From positions 62,001-126,000 of the forward strand of contig NZ_JAIMJA010000005.1 of assembly GCF_021295315.1 (NCBI RefSeq): 64,000 bases of DNA, read 5' to 3'. The stretch is from Motilimonas cestriensis. GTDB lineage: Bacteria > Pseudomonadota > Gammaproteobacteria > Enterobacterales > CBDFNC01. The notes beneath the pieces are model-generated. The model did not search any database, was not told the DNA's origin, and saw only the letters and a program-made list of their open reading frames with translations. Below are positions 8,441 to 15,541 of this stretch, piece after piece; position 1 is the stretch's first letter, and each line of letters begins with the position of its first letter. Made by a program: the position numbers and the translations under genes.

Positions 8441-8737
8441 TTATAAATTTGGACGCGGGCGTTTAATGCCTGGCGCAAACGCATGGCCTAGGGCCACGTC
8501 TAACCCTCGTTGGGTTAAGCTAGCCAATAAGGTTTGGCCAACGGTTTCCACCTTGACGTATTGCTGCTCGGCCAGCCAATGCAGCTGAGTGCGCAAGGCG
8601 TCGCGGCTGATGGTGAGGTTATAACGGGCAAGGCCATCTTGTAAGATGGACTCGTTTAGCTTAAAGCCGGGTACTTCATTCAATAAACGCAACACCACTA
8701 GGCGATAATGCTCGTTCATTACATCTTCTAAAGCCAT
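8441..8737 (-). CDS. Phage gp26-type small protein (VpaChn25_0724-like), winged-helix fold likely
   Basis: A 98-aa protein resembling the small VpaChn25_0724 phage family that lies upstream of gp27 in Mu-like phages. The middle part (RLLNEVPGFKLNESILQDGL, then ISRDALRTQLHWLAEQQYV) reads like a winged helix. The start at 8737 follows AAAGGATAACCCTATC; the alternative start at 8791 would read through a duplicated piece of the neighbouring gene and is less likely. The role in packaging is inferred from position. Confidence 0.75.
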   Translation of the reverse strand: MALEDVMNEHYRLVVLRLLNEVPGFKLNESILQDGLARYNLTISRDALRTQLHWLAEQQYVKVETVGQTLLASLTQRGLDVALGHAFAPGIKRPRPNL

Positions 8738-8748
8738 GATAGGGTTAT

Positions 8749-8862
8749 CCTTTAATTTCGTTTTCTGTGAGCCGCTATTGGTGTCGTTCATGACGTGCCG
8801 GCACGTCTTAAATCACTAATAAGCCAGCGTGTTCTTAGCCTTTGATTTCGTTTTCTGTGAGC
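8749..8862. repeat. Pair of 24-bp direct repeats from the end of the gp25-like gene
   Basis: Copies at 8749-8772 and 8839-8862 differ at one base. The second copy encodes the C-terminus LTENEIKG of the DUF2730 protein; the first lies 90 bp further along in the leader of the gp26-like gene, where it no longer forms part of a gene. It looks like the trace of a partial duplication of the DUF2730 gene end. Confidence 0.7.
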
Positions 8863-9131
8863 ATCTGCGTCATAACGTGTAAGTGATTTAGCTGGGTTAA
8901 AATGGTGTCGAGCTTGCCGCTTTGGTTTTCAATGCGGCGATCCAAATCGCTGATGTCGGTTTTACTGGGCAGGTGTTTAAATTCGCCTTCCAGCCTTGCT
9001 AAGCGCCGCTCTAGCTCTTCCACCTTGGTTTGCTTGGCAAAGGTTTTGGTTAAGAAGAAATTGGCAAACAGCATCACCAAGGTAATAAAGGCGTAAATTT
9101 GCACCCAATAGGTTGTGATAAAGCTAATCAC
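8835..9131 (-). CDS. DUF2730 family protein (Mu gp25-like)
   Basis: A 98-aa protein with an N-terminal membrane segment (about residues 3-28) followed by a coiled coil (about 35-90, heptads such as VEELERRLARLEGEF). This is the usual layout of DUF2730, a family placed between the lysis genes and the terminase in Mu-like phages; a function in lysis or assembly is not settled. It starts with GTG, preceded by AAGGAG seven bases upstream, and overlaps the end of the zinc-finger gene by eight bases. Confidence 0.85.
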   Translation of the reverse strand: MISFITTYWVQIYAFITLVMLFANFFLTKTFAKQTKVEELERRLARLEGEFKHLPSKTDISDLDRRIENQSGKLDTILTQLNHLHVMTQMLTENEIKG

Positions 9132-9363
9132 CTCGCTGCTCCTTTAATTCCTTGATGCTTTGGCAATCAATGCAGCGCAGGGCGCAGGGGTTAGCCTTAA
9201 TGCGCTTAGCGGGGATCACTTCACCGCAGTCGATACACAGGCGTTCGCCCTCGCTGGCATCATCAGGCCGGTGGCCTTGCATCGCTTTGGCTTGTTGGGC
9301 GGCTAAGCTGCGCGCCAGCCACTGGCTTTCGTGTTCGCTGGCTTTATCGGCTATGTCGGTCAT
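9124..9363 (-). CDS. TraR/DksA-type C4 zinc finger protein
   Basis: A 79-aa protein. The C-terminal half has a four-cysteine zinc finger (CIDCGEVIP then CALRCIDCQ) typical of the DksA/TraR superfamily, while the N-terminal half is helical (QWLARSLAAQQAKAMQ). Short TraR-like proteins can bind RNA polymerase through its secondary channel and alter promoter use; here that role is inferred. A good ribosome site (AAGGAATAGCA) precedes the ATG. Confidence 0.9.
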   Translation of the reverse strand: MTDIADKASEHESQWLARSLAAQQAKAMQGHRPDDASEGERLCIDCGEVIPAKRIKANPCALRCIDCQSIKELKEQRGD

Positions 9364-9380
9364 TGCTATTCCTTAATCAA

Positions 9381-9938
9381 TTAGAGCTTTGGCCCTTTAA
9401 AGCGGCTAAAGGCGTCCCACGTTCTAACGCCCATGTAGGCCATGGGCATCGAGAGCAAACAACCTAATAACTCCCAGCTGGCGCCAGTGCCCACGTCTTG
9501 GGCTTTCAAGGCTTCAAAGCCGATGGTGTAAAGCAAGGCGGCATAGGTGCAAATGCGGGCGATCAGTGGTCGGGTTTGCCGCACGTATTCGCCCTGGGCG
9601 TTATCACCGTTTTGAATGGTGGCTTGTTGCTGTTGGTTGAGGGTTTCGTCATGCTGAAACTGGCGTGATTCACGCTCTTGGTCGATTTTGGCCAGCTCGA
9701 CTTGCATCTGTTGCAGCTGCACAAATTGCGCTGGCGGCATTTGATTGAGGGCTTGCTCCATCGCCACTTGCTGTGCTTCTTTGCTGCTTAAACTGCCGCG
9801 AATGTGATCGACGGTGTTGGCGACCTTAATGGCGGTGTCTTCGGTGTCGCCACCAAACAAGCTGCCCACGGCTTTCACCACACTGGGGCCAACCTTTAAT
9901 AAGGTGCTGGCTAAACCGATTATGCTAACGGGATCCAT
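9381..9938 (-). CDS. 3TM-type holin
   Basis: A 185-aa protein resembling the GTA/phage three-transmembrane holin family. It has a hydrophobic N-terminus (IIGLASTLLKVGPSVVKAVGSLFG), a Gln-rich helical middle (residues about 55-110), and two hydrophobic segments in the C-terminal third (about 128-145 and 152-168). Holins open the inner membrane to release the lysozyme. It overlaps the preceding small gene by 14 bases and follows the lysozyme gene in the same block. Confidence 0.8.
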   Translation of the reverse strand: MDPVSIIGLASTLLKVGPSVVKAVGSLFGGDTEDTAIKVANTVDHIRGSLSSKEAQQVAMEQALNQMPPAQFVQLQQMQVELAKIDQERESRQFQHDETLNQQQQATIQNGDNAQGEYVRQTRPLIARICTYAALLYTIGFEALKAQDVGTGASWELLGCLLSMPMAYMGVRTWDAFSRFKGPKL

Positions 9939-10188
9939 GGGCTTTCCTCTGGATTAAATCACTAATAATGCGCTGCATTTTGCCGCGCCATTTCTCGGCT
10001 TGTTGCTGGGCGCGAGCCACTTGCGCAGGGGTAACGCTGTGCCAACCCTTTTGGTAATAACTGGCCTTAGTGGCGCAGGGATAACACTGCTTATAGGGCC
10101 GCTCAGACTCACCGGCTAAACTGGCCAGCTCGGTTTCAATGCGGTCGCGGCGGCCTTCGTAATAAGCCAGTGTCCAGCCCATGCCCAT
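9925..10188 (-). CDS. Small lysis-cluster protein, possible Rz-like spanin
   Basis: An 87-aa basic protein between the lysozyme and holin genes. The start was set at the ATG overlapping the lysozyme stop codon (TAATG), giving a short weakly hydrophobic N-terminus (MGMGWTLAYYEG) and a charged helical remainder. A CYPC motif occurs near residue 36. The location is where Rz-type spanins or gp23/gp24-like proteins lie in Mu relatives, but no family match is certain. Confidence 0.7.
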   Translation of the reverse strand: MGMGWTLAYYEGRRDRIETELASLAGESERPYKQCYPCATKASYYQKGWHSVTPAQVARAQQQAEKWRGKMQRIISDLIQRKAHGSR

Positions 10189-10709
10189 TACAGATACTGC
10201 CAAGTAACAGGCAGCAGTAAATCAAGGCGGTTAAACCAACCTTCTAGGTACTTCTGGCTGCGTTGGCGCTTGGCGACAATGCGGGCATAACGGCGGCCAC
10301 GGCGCAGTAAATAGGCAGATACCAGCAAGGCGGTGTCGGTTTGGCGCGCTGCCGCTAAGGTAATGGGGCCGATTTTGCCGTCTGGTTTTACCTTGAGGGC
10401 GTTTTGCAACATTAGCTTGGCTACGCTAACCCCGTGATTAACGGCGGCATCAAACACGGCAATGGCCAAGGCATCGGGCAGTTCGTGGCAATACGCGGCT
10501 TTCCAATAGTCGCGATGGTAAATGCGCACGGCTTGCGCTTGGGTTAAGTTGGCAATATCCAGATTCGGGTAAGCCCGTTTGGATATACCAAATTGGGTTT
10601 CCCCGCCGGGGTCGTCGGGATCATTCACATAGCCGCCTTCAATGGGGCCAAGCCAAAGCATGGCAGCCTGAAAAGCGGGGTGATAATTTAATAAGAGGTC
10701 TTTATTCAT
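10188..10709 (-). CDS. Phage lysozyme, glycoside hydrolase family 108
   Basis: A 173-aa endolysin of the GH108 (ZliS-type) family, which cleaves peptidoglycan glycan strands. The family motif EGGYVNDPDDPGGETQFGIS (about residues 24-43) contains the catalytic Glu; the C-terminal part has the peptidoglycan-binding-3 region with DGKIGPITLAA. There is no signal peptide, so export depends on the holin. It is the first gene of the late minus-strand block after the cargo pair, so a Mor/C-activated promoter probably lies in 10710-10870. Confidence 0.92.
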   Translation of the reverse strand: MNKDLLLNYHPAFQAAMLWLGPIEGGYVNDPDDPGGETQFGISKRAYPNLDIANLTQAQAVRIYHRDYWKAAYCHELPDALAIAVFDAAVNHGVSVAKLMLQNALKVKPDGKIGPITLAAARQTDTALLVSAYLLRRGRRYARIVAKRQRSQKYLEGWFNRLDLLLPVTWQYL

Positions 10710-10870
10710 GCCGTTATCATGACGGCATTGGCGATTTGGTTGGGTTTATCGGGTTTTAGTGAGAGTTGTGTTTTTTGATATTAAAGAGTTGATAGTGGTC
10801 ACTGAAAAATCAAATAGATGTATTTATTATGTTGTCATCAAAATGATTATCAAAATTAAGAGGGATATTT

Positions 10871-11152
10871 ATGTCTGAATTAACCTGTCCACATTGTCAC
10901 AATAGTGTACCACGAGGTGCAACTGTATGTAGCGGTTGCCAAGCTGAAGTTGAGTATGGCTCTCCTCAAGCAATGTTTATCATTATTTTAATTATTGCTG
11001 CTGCCGCTGGTATTAAAGTGGGCATTTGGTTTTCTTCCGCAAGTTGGTTGGGCTGGGTGGTCGCGGTTGCCGTGGTTATTGGTGGAATGGTCGTTAGTGG
11101 ACGGTTATTCAAAGATCGCGTGAATTTCAAACGCGTTTATAAAACCCGATAA
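10871..11152 (+). CDS. Zinc-ribbon membrane protein, prophage cargo
   Basis: A 93-aa protein starting with a four-Cys zinc ribbon (CPHCHNSVPRGATVCSGCQ), followed by two hydrophobic segments (about residues 36-52 and 55-76) and a basic tail. It runs opposite to the phage late genes and directly precedes the lipoprotein gene, so the two form a cargo (moron) pair likely expressed in the lysogen. A ribosome site (AAGAGGGATATTT) precedes the ATG. Exact function unknown. Confidence 0.75.
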   Translation: MSELTCPHCHNSVPRGATVCSGCQAEVEYGSPQAMFIIILIIAAAAGIKVGIWFSSASWLGWVVAVAVVIGGMVVSGRLFKDRVNFKRVYKTR

Positions 11153-11166
11153 GGAAGCTGAAAATA

Positions 11167-11694
11167 ATGGCCTATAAATTAGCAGTAGCGGCATTGATGA
11201 GCACCTTAACACTCACCGCCTGTGGCGGTGGTGGTGAGAGCCAAGCCCTATCGAGTAACGCATCTTCAAGCTCAACGACGGATATTTTTGCCAAAGACTG
11301 CACCGCAGAGATTAACAATAAGATTGCTGAAATTGGCGATCCTGAAACCATCGACAAGTATGATAGTGGAAATTATCATAGCCATTCCTATAAGTGGTTT
11401 AACGGTGATTACACCTTGGATTTCACTTGGGGTGACATAGTTCAAGGCTGTGAGATTAAAACGTTTTGGTATCCTGATGATTTCAATTGGACGCCAACAT
11501 CTGGAGAGTGCCCGAAAAAAATTAAGGCTGAATTAGCAGCCAGAGGTGAATCGGAAAAAGTATTTGTGTATTGGTCGCCCAGTACTTCAACTTATAAGTA
11601 TTATTGGTACGCTCAAGGCGTTATCTATACCTTCGATGAAGGCGAATTTTATAATGGTTGTGAGGTATCAACGTCTACCTTTGCCCCGTTCTAA
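11167..11694 (+). CDS. Lipoprotein with two internal repeats, prophage cargo
   Basis: A 175-aa protein with a lipoprotein signal (LTLTACGGGG; lipid-modified Cys at about residue 19). The mature part carries two related units of about 55 residues, starting near DCTAEINNKIAEIG and GECPKKIKAELAARG and each ending in a GCEI/GCEV motif; both contain aromatic-rich strands (SYKWFNGDYTLDF versus YKYYWYAQGVIYTF). The protein should sit on an envelope membrane. Phage-encoded lipoproteins often act in superinfection exclusion or lysogenic conversion, but this is only a hypothesis. It ends at a clear terminator. Confidence 0.75.
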   Translation: MAYKLAVAALMSTLTLTACGGGGESQALSSNASSSSTTDIFAKDCTAEINNKIAEIGDPETIDKYDSGNYHSHSYKWFNGDYTLDFTWGDIVQGCEIKTFWYPDDFNWTPTSGECPKKIKAELAARGESEKVFVYWSPSTSTYKYYWYAQGVIYTFDEGEFYNGCEVSTSTFAPF

Positions 11695-11697
11695 ACA

Positions 11698-11726
11698 GCA
11701 AAAAGCCCCATTAACGGGGCTTTTTC
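11698..11726 (+). terminator. Rho-independent terminator of the cargo pair
   Basis: AAAAGCCCC and GGGGCTTTTT form a short stem with a five-base loop and a U run just after the lipoprotein stop codon. The A run on the other side means it could also work on the minus strand, after the Mor-like gene. Confidence 0.85.
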
Positions 11727-11752
11727 ATTCCTAGCGACATACAACCTCACAA

Positions 11753-12169
11753 CTAAAACAACTCCCGCTGGCTGCGCTTTTGGTGCAGTTTGCGCTGCTC
11801 TTGAATGATGCGATAGATCTGCGGTTCGGTCAGTTCGCGGTGGTCTTGCGCGATCAGTTTGATGCTTTTGCCGTGATACCAATCATTAAAAATGTCGATA
11901 TTGCGCAATGCGCTTAGTAGCTTGTCGCCCTTGGGCAAATAACGAAAACGCCCACCTAAGTAGTGGGCTTGTTCGGCAATTAAGGCTTTGGCGATTTTGC
12001 GTGGCTGAGAAATGCTGAGGCGCGTTAAACGGCTTTCAAACACGTCCACTAAATCGGCGAGGTATTCGGGCCAGCTGCTTTTATAGTCATCATCTGGCAC
12101 GTCTTCAATGCGGGCCAGCAGTGGCTCGACTAGGTCATCACTAAATAGGCTGTGCTGTTGTTCGCTCAT
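11753..12169 (-). CDS. Mor/C-type transcription activator
   Basis: A 138-aa protein of the Mor transcription activator family, which switches Mu-like phages to middle/late gene expression. The N-terminal part (residues about 10-90) is the dimerisation region; the C-terminal part contains the helix-turn-helix (GKSIKLIAQDHRELTEPQIYRIIQ..., about 98-120). Only one such gene is present here, while Mu has both Mor and C. The ATG follows AGGAGCAATC. Its target promoters are likely the lysozyme-to-head block. Confidence 0.88.
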   Translation of the reverse strand: MSEQQHSLFSDDLVEPLLARIEDVPDDDYKSSWPEYLADLVDVFESRLTRLSISQPRKIAKALIAEQAHYLGGRFRYLPKGDKLLSALRNIDIFNDWYHGKSIKLIAQDHRELTEPQIYRIIQEQRKLHQKRSQRELF

Positions 12170-12193
12170 GATTGCTCCTGCTGGCTATAGGGA

Positions 12194-12367
12194 CTAATAA
12201 GGGGCGTTAATATTTAGCTCAAAATCTTGACCACACTGAGTGCAAGTTAAGTCATGAGCACCAACGGTAATATCATAGTTAAGGCCATGCTCACTGGTCC
12301 GTTGTGGTTTATCACAGTGTGGGCAGTCAAAGGTTAACTCCAATTCAACATTCACTTCAGCAAACAT
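12194..12367 (-). CDS. Small zinc-ribbon protein
   Basis: A 57-aa protein with two CxxC pairs (CPHCDKP and CTQCGQDF) separated by about 25 residues: a typical zinc ribbon. The start at 12367 follows AAGGAGATCACC. It overlaps the end of the preceding gene by 11 bases. It may bind nucleic acid or a protein partner; no function is known. Confidence 0.8.
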   Translation of the reverse strand: MFAEVNVELELTFDCPHCDKPQRTSEHGLNYDITVGAHDLTCTQCGQDFELNINAPY

Positions 12368-12848
12368 GGTGATCTCCTTTAAACTTGGCCATTTGCTCTT
12401 CAAATTTGCGTTTATTCTCGGCGGCGCTTTCTGGTCGCCCTTGGGCTTTGATTTCCACGTTGCCTTTCACTTCGCTTTTTAAACCACTGTTAAAGGTGTC
12501 TGAAACCGTGTTTAACACTTGTTTAAGGTAGTTGTGATTTTTCAATGGCTGCGCGTTGCTGCCTTCTAAGCGCTTGGCCTTAATGCTGCTGGCCGTTTGG
12601 TACACCGCTTCACGCAAGGCGTCGTGATTATGAGTTAATGCCAGCACCTCACTGATTAGCTTGGCGGCGCGGCTTAGGCTCAAATCCGACTTTTCAGGGC
12701 GAAATAACGCGATGTATTCCATTAAATGACGCCCCAAGTGTTTATCTAACTTGGCCAGTGTGGCCATCACTTCGCGGCCTGCGTCATCTTCAATTAATTG
12801 CTGTAAATACAACTGACTTTTACAGATAGGACAACGGCCTAATTTCAT
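12357..12848 (-). CDS. Conserved-looking phage protein with an N-terminal CxxC, unknown function
   Basis: A 163-aa protein with an N-terminal CPIC motif (residues 6-9) and a mainly helical, basic remainder. A segment near residues 55-75 (LSLSRAAKLISEVLALTHNH) resembles regions of phage replication or regulatory proteins, but I cannot name a family. It overlaps GemA by four bases (ATGA), so it is probably made together with GemA in the early or middle operon. Confidence 0.7.
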   Translation of the reverse strand: MKLGRCPICKSQLYLQQLIEDDAGREVMATLAKLDKHLGRHLMEYIALFRPEKSDLSLSRAAKLISEVLALTHNHDALREAVYQTASSIKAKRLEGSNAQPLKNHNYLKQVLNTVSDTFNSGLKSEVKGNVEIKAQGRPESAAENKRKFEEQMAKFKGDHHVC

Positions 12849-13372
12849 GGCTGCTCCCCTTGTGCTTGCTGAAAAATATCACAGATAGTTGCGTAAGAGG
12901 GGGTTTTTCCTTGGCTATTTTTGGGTTGCTCACCCAGCTGCTTAACCATTTCCCGCGTGTGCCATTTTTTCAGGCTTTCTAGCACGCGACTGGCTTGGTT
13001 GGATTGCAGCCATGTCAGCTGAGCAATCCCGGTGATGCGTTTGCTGTAAGCCGTTAATGCACGCTCTGAGCCATCACGAACAAAACCTTGCTGGTGCATG
13101 GTGCGCCAAATAGCGTTGATTTTTGCTAGCTCAGGCGCGCGCACGGCCTTGGTTTTGTTGGCTGGCTTGCGGGTTGGCTTTTGGGTTTTAAAGCCGCGCT
13201 GTTCAAACGCAGCCATCACCGCCATTAACTCAGGTAAGCTCATGGTACTGCATGACGTTTTGCCCTTGGTGGCACTGGCCAAAATGGCTTGGTAAATATC
13301 ATCGTCTAGTTTGAGCTGCGCTTTGGCGATGTGAATGCGCGTGATTAAACTCTTTCGGTGTGCTGTGGTCAT
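12845..13372 (-). CDS. GemA-like regulatory protein (Mu gp16, DUF1018)
   Basis: A 175-aa protein of the GemA family. The N-terminal part (LITRIHIAKAQLKLDDDIYQ and LASATKGKTSCSTMSLPEL, about residues 8-47) is the DUF1018 signature, and the C-terminal part is basic. In Mu, GemA affects host gene expression and DNA supercoiling-related functions. It is coupled by a four-base overlap to the CxxC protein gene that follows. Confidence 0.88.
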   Translation of the reverse strand: MTTAHRKSLITRIHIAKAQLKLDDDIYQAILASATKGKTSCSTMSLPELMAVMAAFEQRGFKTQKPTRKPANKTKAVRAPELAKINAIWRTMHQQGFVRDGSERALTAYSKRITGIAQLTWLQSNQASRVLESLKKWHTREMVKQLGEQPKNSQGKTPSYATICDIFQQAQGEQP

Positions 13373-13379
13373 AGGGCCT

Positions 13380-13601
13380 CTACTGTTCGGTTGATCTCAG
13401 CGCGTCGCGGCTAAGCTGGTCGCGCCATAGGGTCATTTCTTCGGCTAATGCCAGCCAGCCTTGCTGCTCGGCGCGGGTGGCTAATTGGCTTAATTCGCCG
13501 CACAAACTCAGCACGGCATTTACCTCATGGGTGGTGACACTGCGGCATATCAAGCGCGTGAACGCGGTATCAACTGCTGCTTTGGTGGTTGGGTTCAACA
13601 T
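13380..13601 (-). CDS. Small helical phage protein of unknown function
   Basis: A 73-aa, Ala/Leu-rich helical protein with no recognised motif. The start at 13601 was chosen because AAGGAAACGCT lies in front of it; an upstream in-frame ATG at 13640 would run through the double-hairpin repeat region and lacks a ribosome site. It lies between GemA and a repeat element in the early operon. Confidence 0.65.
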   Translation of the reverse strand: MLNPTTKAAVDTAFTRLICRSVTTHEVNAVLSLCGELSQLATRAEQQGWLALAEEMTLWRDQLSRDALRSTEQ

Positions 13602-13630
13602 AGCGTTTCCTTTTTTATGCCGCTTGAGTA

Positions 13631-13690
13631 GGCTGCTCATCAGTGCCTAGCCGCCATGCTAGGCAGACGCCGTGGAGACGGCGTTTCGCT
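13631..13690. repeat. Double-hairpin repeat element, copy 1
   Basis: This 60-bp element has two perfect 7-bp stems: GCCTAGC/GCTAGGC with loop CGCCAT, and ACGCCGT/ACGGCGT with loop GGAG. It begins one base after the stop codon of the 61-aa gene on the minus strand. A near-identical copy lies at 14821-14881; apart from one base outside the stems, all differences are in the loops. There is no U run, so a plain terminator is unlikely; an RNA processing, stability or attenuation element is more plausible. Confidence 0.85.
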
Positions 13691-13691
13691 T

Positions 13692-13877
13692 TTATTGCTG
13701 CGCAAGTCGCTTTTGATTGCACACGTCCTTATTAGCCAAAATGATGTTCTTTTCCAGTTGCTCGTAGAACGCTAAGGCAATGGCGTCGGCAACGTTTTTT
13801 CTATCGTGTTCAATATGCGATACCCAATTCACCACGCCCTCATCGGTGCAGGTAATTTCTACGGTAATCAGTGCCAT
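13692..13877 (-). CDS. Small phage protein of unknown function
   Basis: A 61-aa protein. The first half looks like a short beta-alpha fold (MALITVEITCTDEG then VNWVSHIEHDRKN); no family was recognised. The ATG overlaps the stop codon of the 40-aa gene by one base (TAATG), and the ribosome site GGAGGAAAAGTA lies within that gene. The double-hairpin repeat follows immediately. Confidence 0.65.
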   Translation of the reverse strand: MALITVEITCTDEGVVNWVSHIEHDRKNVADAIALAFYEQLEKNIILANKDVCNQKRLAQQ

Positions 13878-13999
13878 TACTTTTCCTCCAGTAAATGCCA
13901 GCGTGGAATGTTCTTTTCACACCACGCCCGGGCGGTTGCTTCGTTGTAGCCTTGGCCGCTGTGCAGTAAGTAGTTAATTAATCCTTGACGGGTTGGCAT
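13877..13999 (-). CDS. 40-residue phage protein
   Basis: An ATG at 13999 preceded by GGAGG six bases upstream opens a 40-codon frame (MPTRQGLINYLLHSGQGYNE...) that ends in a TAATG overlap with the next gene. It overlaps the end of the 151-aa gene by 22 bases. Good ribosome site and tight coupling on both sides support it as real although it is short. It contains a short amphipathic helix; function unknown. Confidence 0.7.
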   Translation of the reverse strand: MPTRQGLINYLLHSGQGYNEATARAWCEKNIPRWHLLEEK

Positions 14000-14433
14000 G
14001 GCTCGGCCTCCACATCGGTGGGTTCGACGAACATTTGCAGGTCTTTTTGCTTACTCAGCACCCGCTTTAAGCCTGCGAACTTAGGGAAGAATGGTTCGTA
14101 ATACACATGCTTGTCGTATAATCTAGGGTATTGCTTCTTGGCTTCTCGCTTCCCCCATAACTTTTCTATTTCCTTAATCTGCTTTTGCGAATAACAGGAT
14201 TCGCTTCGCTTACGCCATACCAGCGCCACAAACGGATCATAATGTTTACTTGATTCTAAGCCCGACGTGGGTTGAATCGAGCCGTCGATAAACACCAACA
14301 CTGCCAGTTGGTTTTCAGCAATCAATCGCTTCTCAAGGGTAAGCGTTCGGCCTTCTAGCATCAGTTTGACTGTGCCATATAAGCCACTTAATTTGCTTTC
14401 AATATCCGTCCACTGTTCTTTGCTAATGCTCAT
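13978..14433 (-). CDS. Phage protein of unknown function
   Basis: A 151-aa protein, start at 14433 after AAGGAGTTGGC. It has a central beta-rich stretch (LIAENQLAVLVFIDGSIQP) and a Lys/Arg-rich middle (QIKEIEKLWGKREAKKQY). I recognise no family. It overlaps the start of the 40-aa gene downstream and the stop of the 115-aa gene upstream, so it is part of the continuous early operon. Confidence 0.65.
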   Translation of the reverse strand: MSISKEQWTDIESKLSGLYGTVKLMLEGRTLTLEKRLIAENQLAVLVFIDGSIQPTSGLESSKHYDPFVALVWRKRSESCYSQKQIKEIEKLWGKREAKKQYPRLYDKHVYYEPFFPKFAGLKRVLSKQKDLQMFVEPTDVEAEPCQPVKD

Positions 14434-14777
14434 GCCAACTCCTTGGGTATCGCAGGAATAACCCCTAACGCCAGTTCCCATAGCGCACGGTAGCGCTGAG
14501 CGTTACGCTCCCTTACGCCTTCACTGTCCCAGGCAATAACACTTTGTTGGTCGTTAATGGCCTTAACTTTAAATCGACGCGGCTTAGTGAGTATTTCCAC
14601 CTCAATATCAGGATTGTTTTCAAGGTAGCGAAAGGTTACTTCCGCTTGAGTTTGGGTGATGCCAGCACGCTCAATCAAGCGAGCTAATGGAAAAAACTTG
14701 CCATCCTCTAGCATGTATTGCGCGATGCGGCGCTGGCGCATTAAAAACTCGGCGCGGGTTTCTCGGGTTGTTTTCAT
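14430..14777 (-). CDS. Small phage protein with a predicted helix-turn-helix
   Basis: A 115-aa protein; start at 14777, with GGATATGCACC before it. Residues about 20-50 (FFPLARLIERAGITQTQAEV then FRYLENNPDIEV) look like a winged helix-turn-helix, as in small replication or regulatory proteins. The upstream in-frame ATG at 14903 would extend through the double-hairpin repeat and into the DUF3164 gene, and is rejected. Confidence 0.65.
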   Translation of the reverse strand: MKTTRETRAEFLMRQRRIAQYMLEDGKFFPLARLIERAGITQTQAEVTFRYLENNPDIEVEILTKPRRFKVKAINDQQSVIAWDSEGVRERNAQRYRALWELALGVIPAIPKELA

Positions 14778-14820
14778 GGTGCATATCCATTTTGAAATAA
14801 AAATAAATAGCTTGGGCCCT

Positions 14821-14881
14821 GGCTGCTCGTCAGTGCCTAGCCACCACGCTAGGCAGACGCCGTGAATGACGGCGTTTCGCT
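14821..14881. repeat. Double-hairpin repeat element, copy 2
   Basis: A 61-bp copy of the element at 13631-13690. The stems GCCTAGC/GCTAGGC and ACGCCGT/ACGGCGT are unchanged; the loops read CACCAC and GAATG. It starts two bases after the stop codon of the DUF3164 gene on the minus strand, the same position relative to an upstream gene as copy 1. Confidence 0.85.
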
Positions 14882-14883
14882 GG

Positions 14884-15516
14884 TTATAGCTTGCTGATAT
14901 CAAGGGGGATGTTTAAAAACTTCCCTTCTGGATTACGCTTTTTAAAGTTCAGGTAAGATTTAGAGCCCACCACTTTGATCGCATCGGTAATCGCTTCCAT
15001 GCCGTTCACCCAGCGAGGGTCTTCGGACACATGCTGATATTCACGTTTGAAGCTCAGTACCTTGGCAATGCTTAAATTACCTTCCTTATCCGTTTCAAAG
15101 GTGTTGAAGATGATGGCGCGCACTTCTGCACTGGATGTTTTTGCCCACTCTTGAGCACATTCTTTGATTAACTGCTCAGCAATGCGCAGCTCTGGCCCCA
15201 TGGTGATGCGGTCTTGAACCGAAATACGGATCTGCAATTCACCATCAAAAGAGGTAAATGACATGCCGCCTTTTTTGCCACCTTTTTTAGCCGAATACTT
15301 TTCCTCTAGCAGCTCTTTAAAGGCATAACAGTCTTCGTAAACTTCTTGTTTCAACTTCGCTATTTGCTGCTGTAGTTCATAGGCTCGATTGATATGTTTG
15401 ATAACAAAATCATTCATTTCAACGTCATAAGGGCTAAGCAGCTGCTCTTGCACCAAATGGCCTTTACTATTTTTGATGTAGCCAGCGGGAATGCTGTTTT
15501 CTGTTGCTGTATTCAT
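14884..15516 (-). CDS. DUF3164 family phage protein
   Basis: A 210-aa protein of DUF3164, a family typical of the early region of Mu-like phages between MuB and GemA. Family features include the N-terminal IPAGYIKNSKGHLV, an ISVQDRITMGPELRIA segment (about residue 105-120), and the Asp/Trp-rich DPRWVNGMEAI stretch. Its biochemical role is not established. It is followed at once by the double-hairpin repeat. Confidence 0.88.
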   Translation of the reverse strand: MNTATENSIPAGYIKNSKGHLVQEQLLSPYDVEMNDFVIKHINRAYELQQQIAKLKQEVYEDCYAFKELLEEKYSAKKGGKKGGMSFTSFDGELQIRISVQDRITMGPELRIAEQLIKECAQEWAKTSSAEVRAIIFNTFETDKEGNLSIAKVLSFKREYQHVSEDPRWVNGMEAITDAIKVVGSKSYLNFKKRNPEGKFLNIPLDISKL

Positions 15517-15541
15517 TGATTAATCCTTATTTAAACGCGGT

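Noticed and set aside
11753..13372. A second activator (Mu C) next to the Mor-like gene
   Set aside because: Only one Mor/C-family gene was found; the neighbours are zinc-ribbon, CxxC and GemA proteins.
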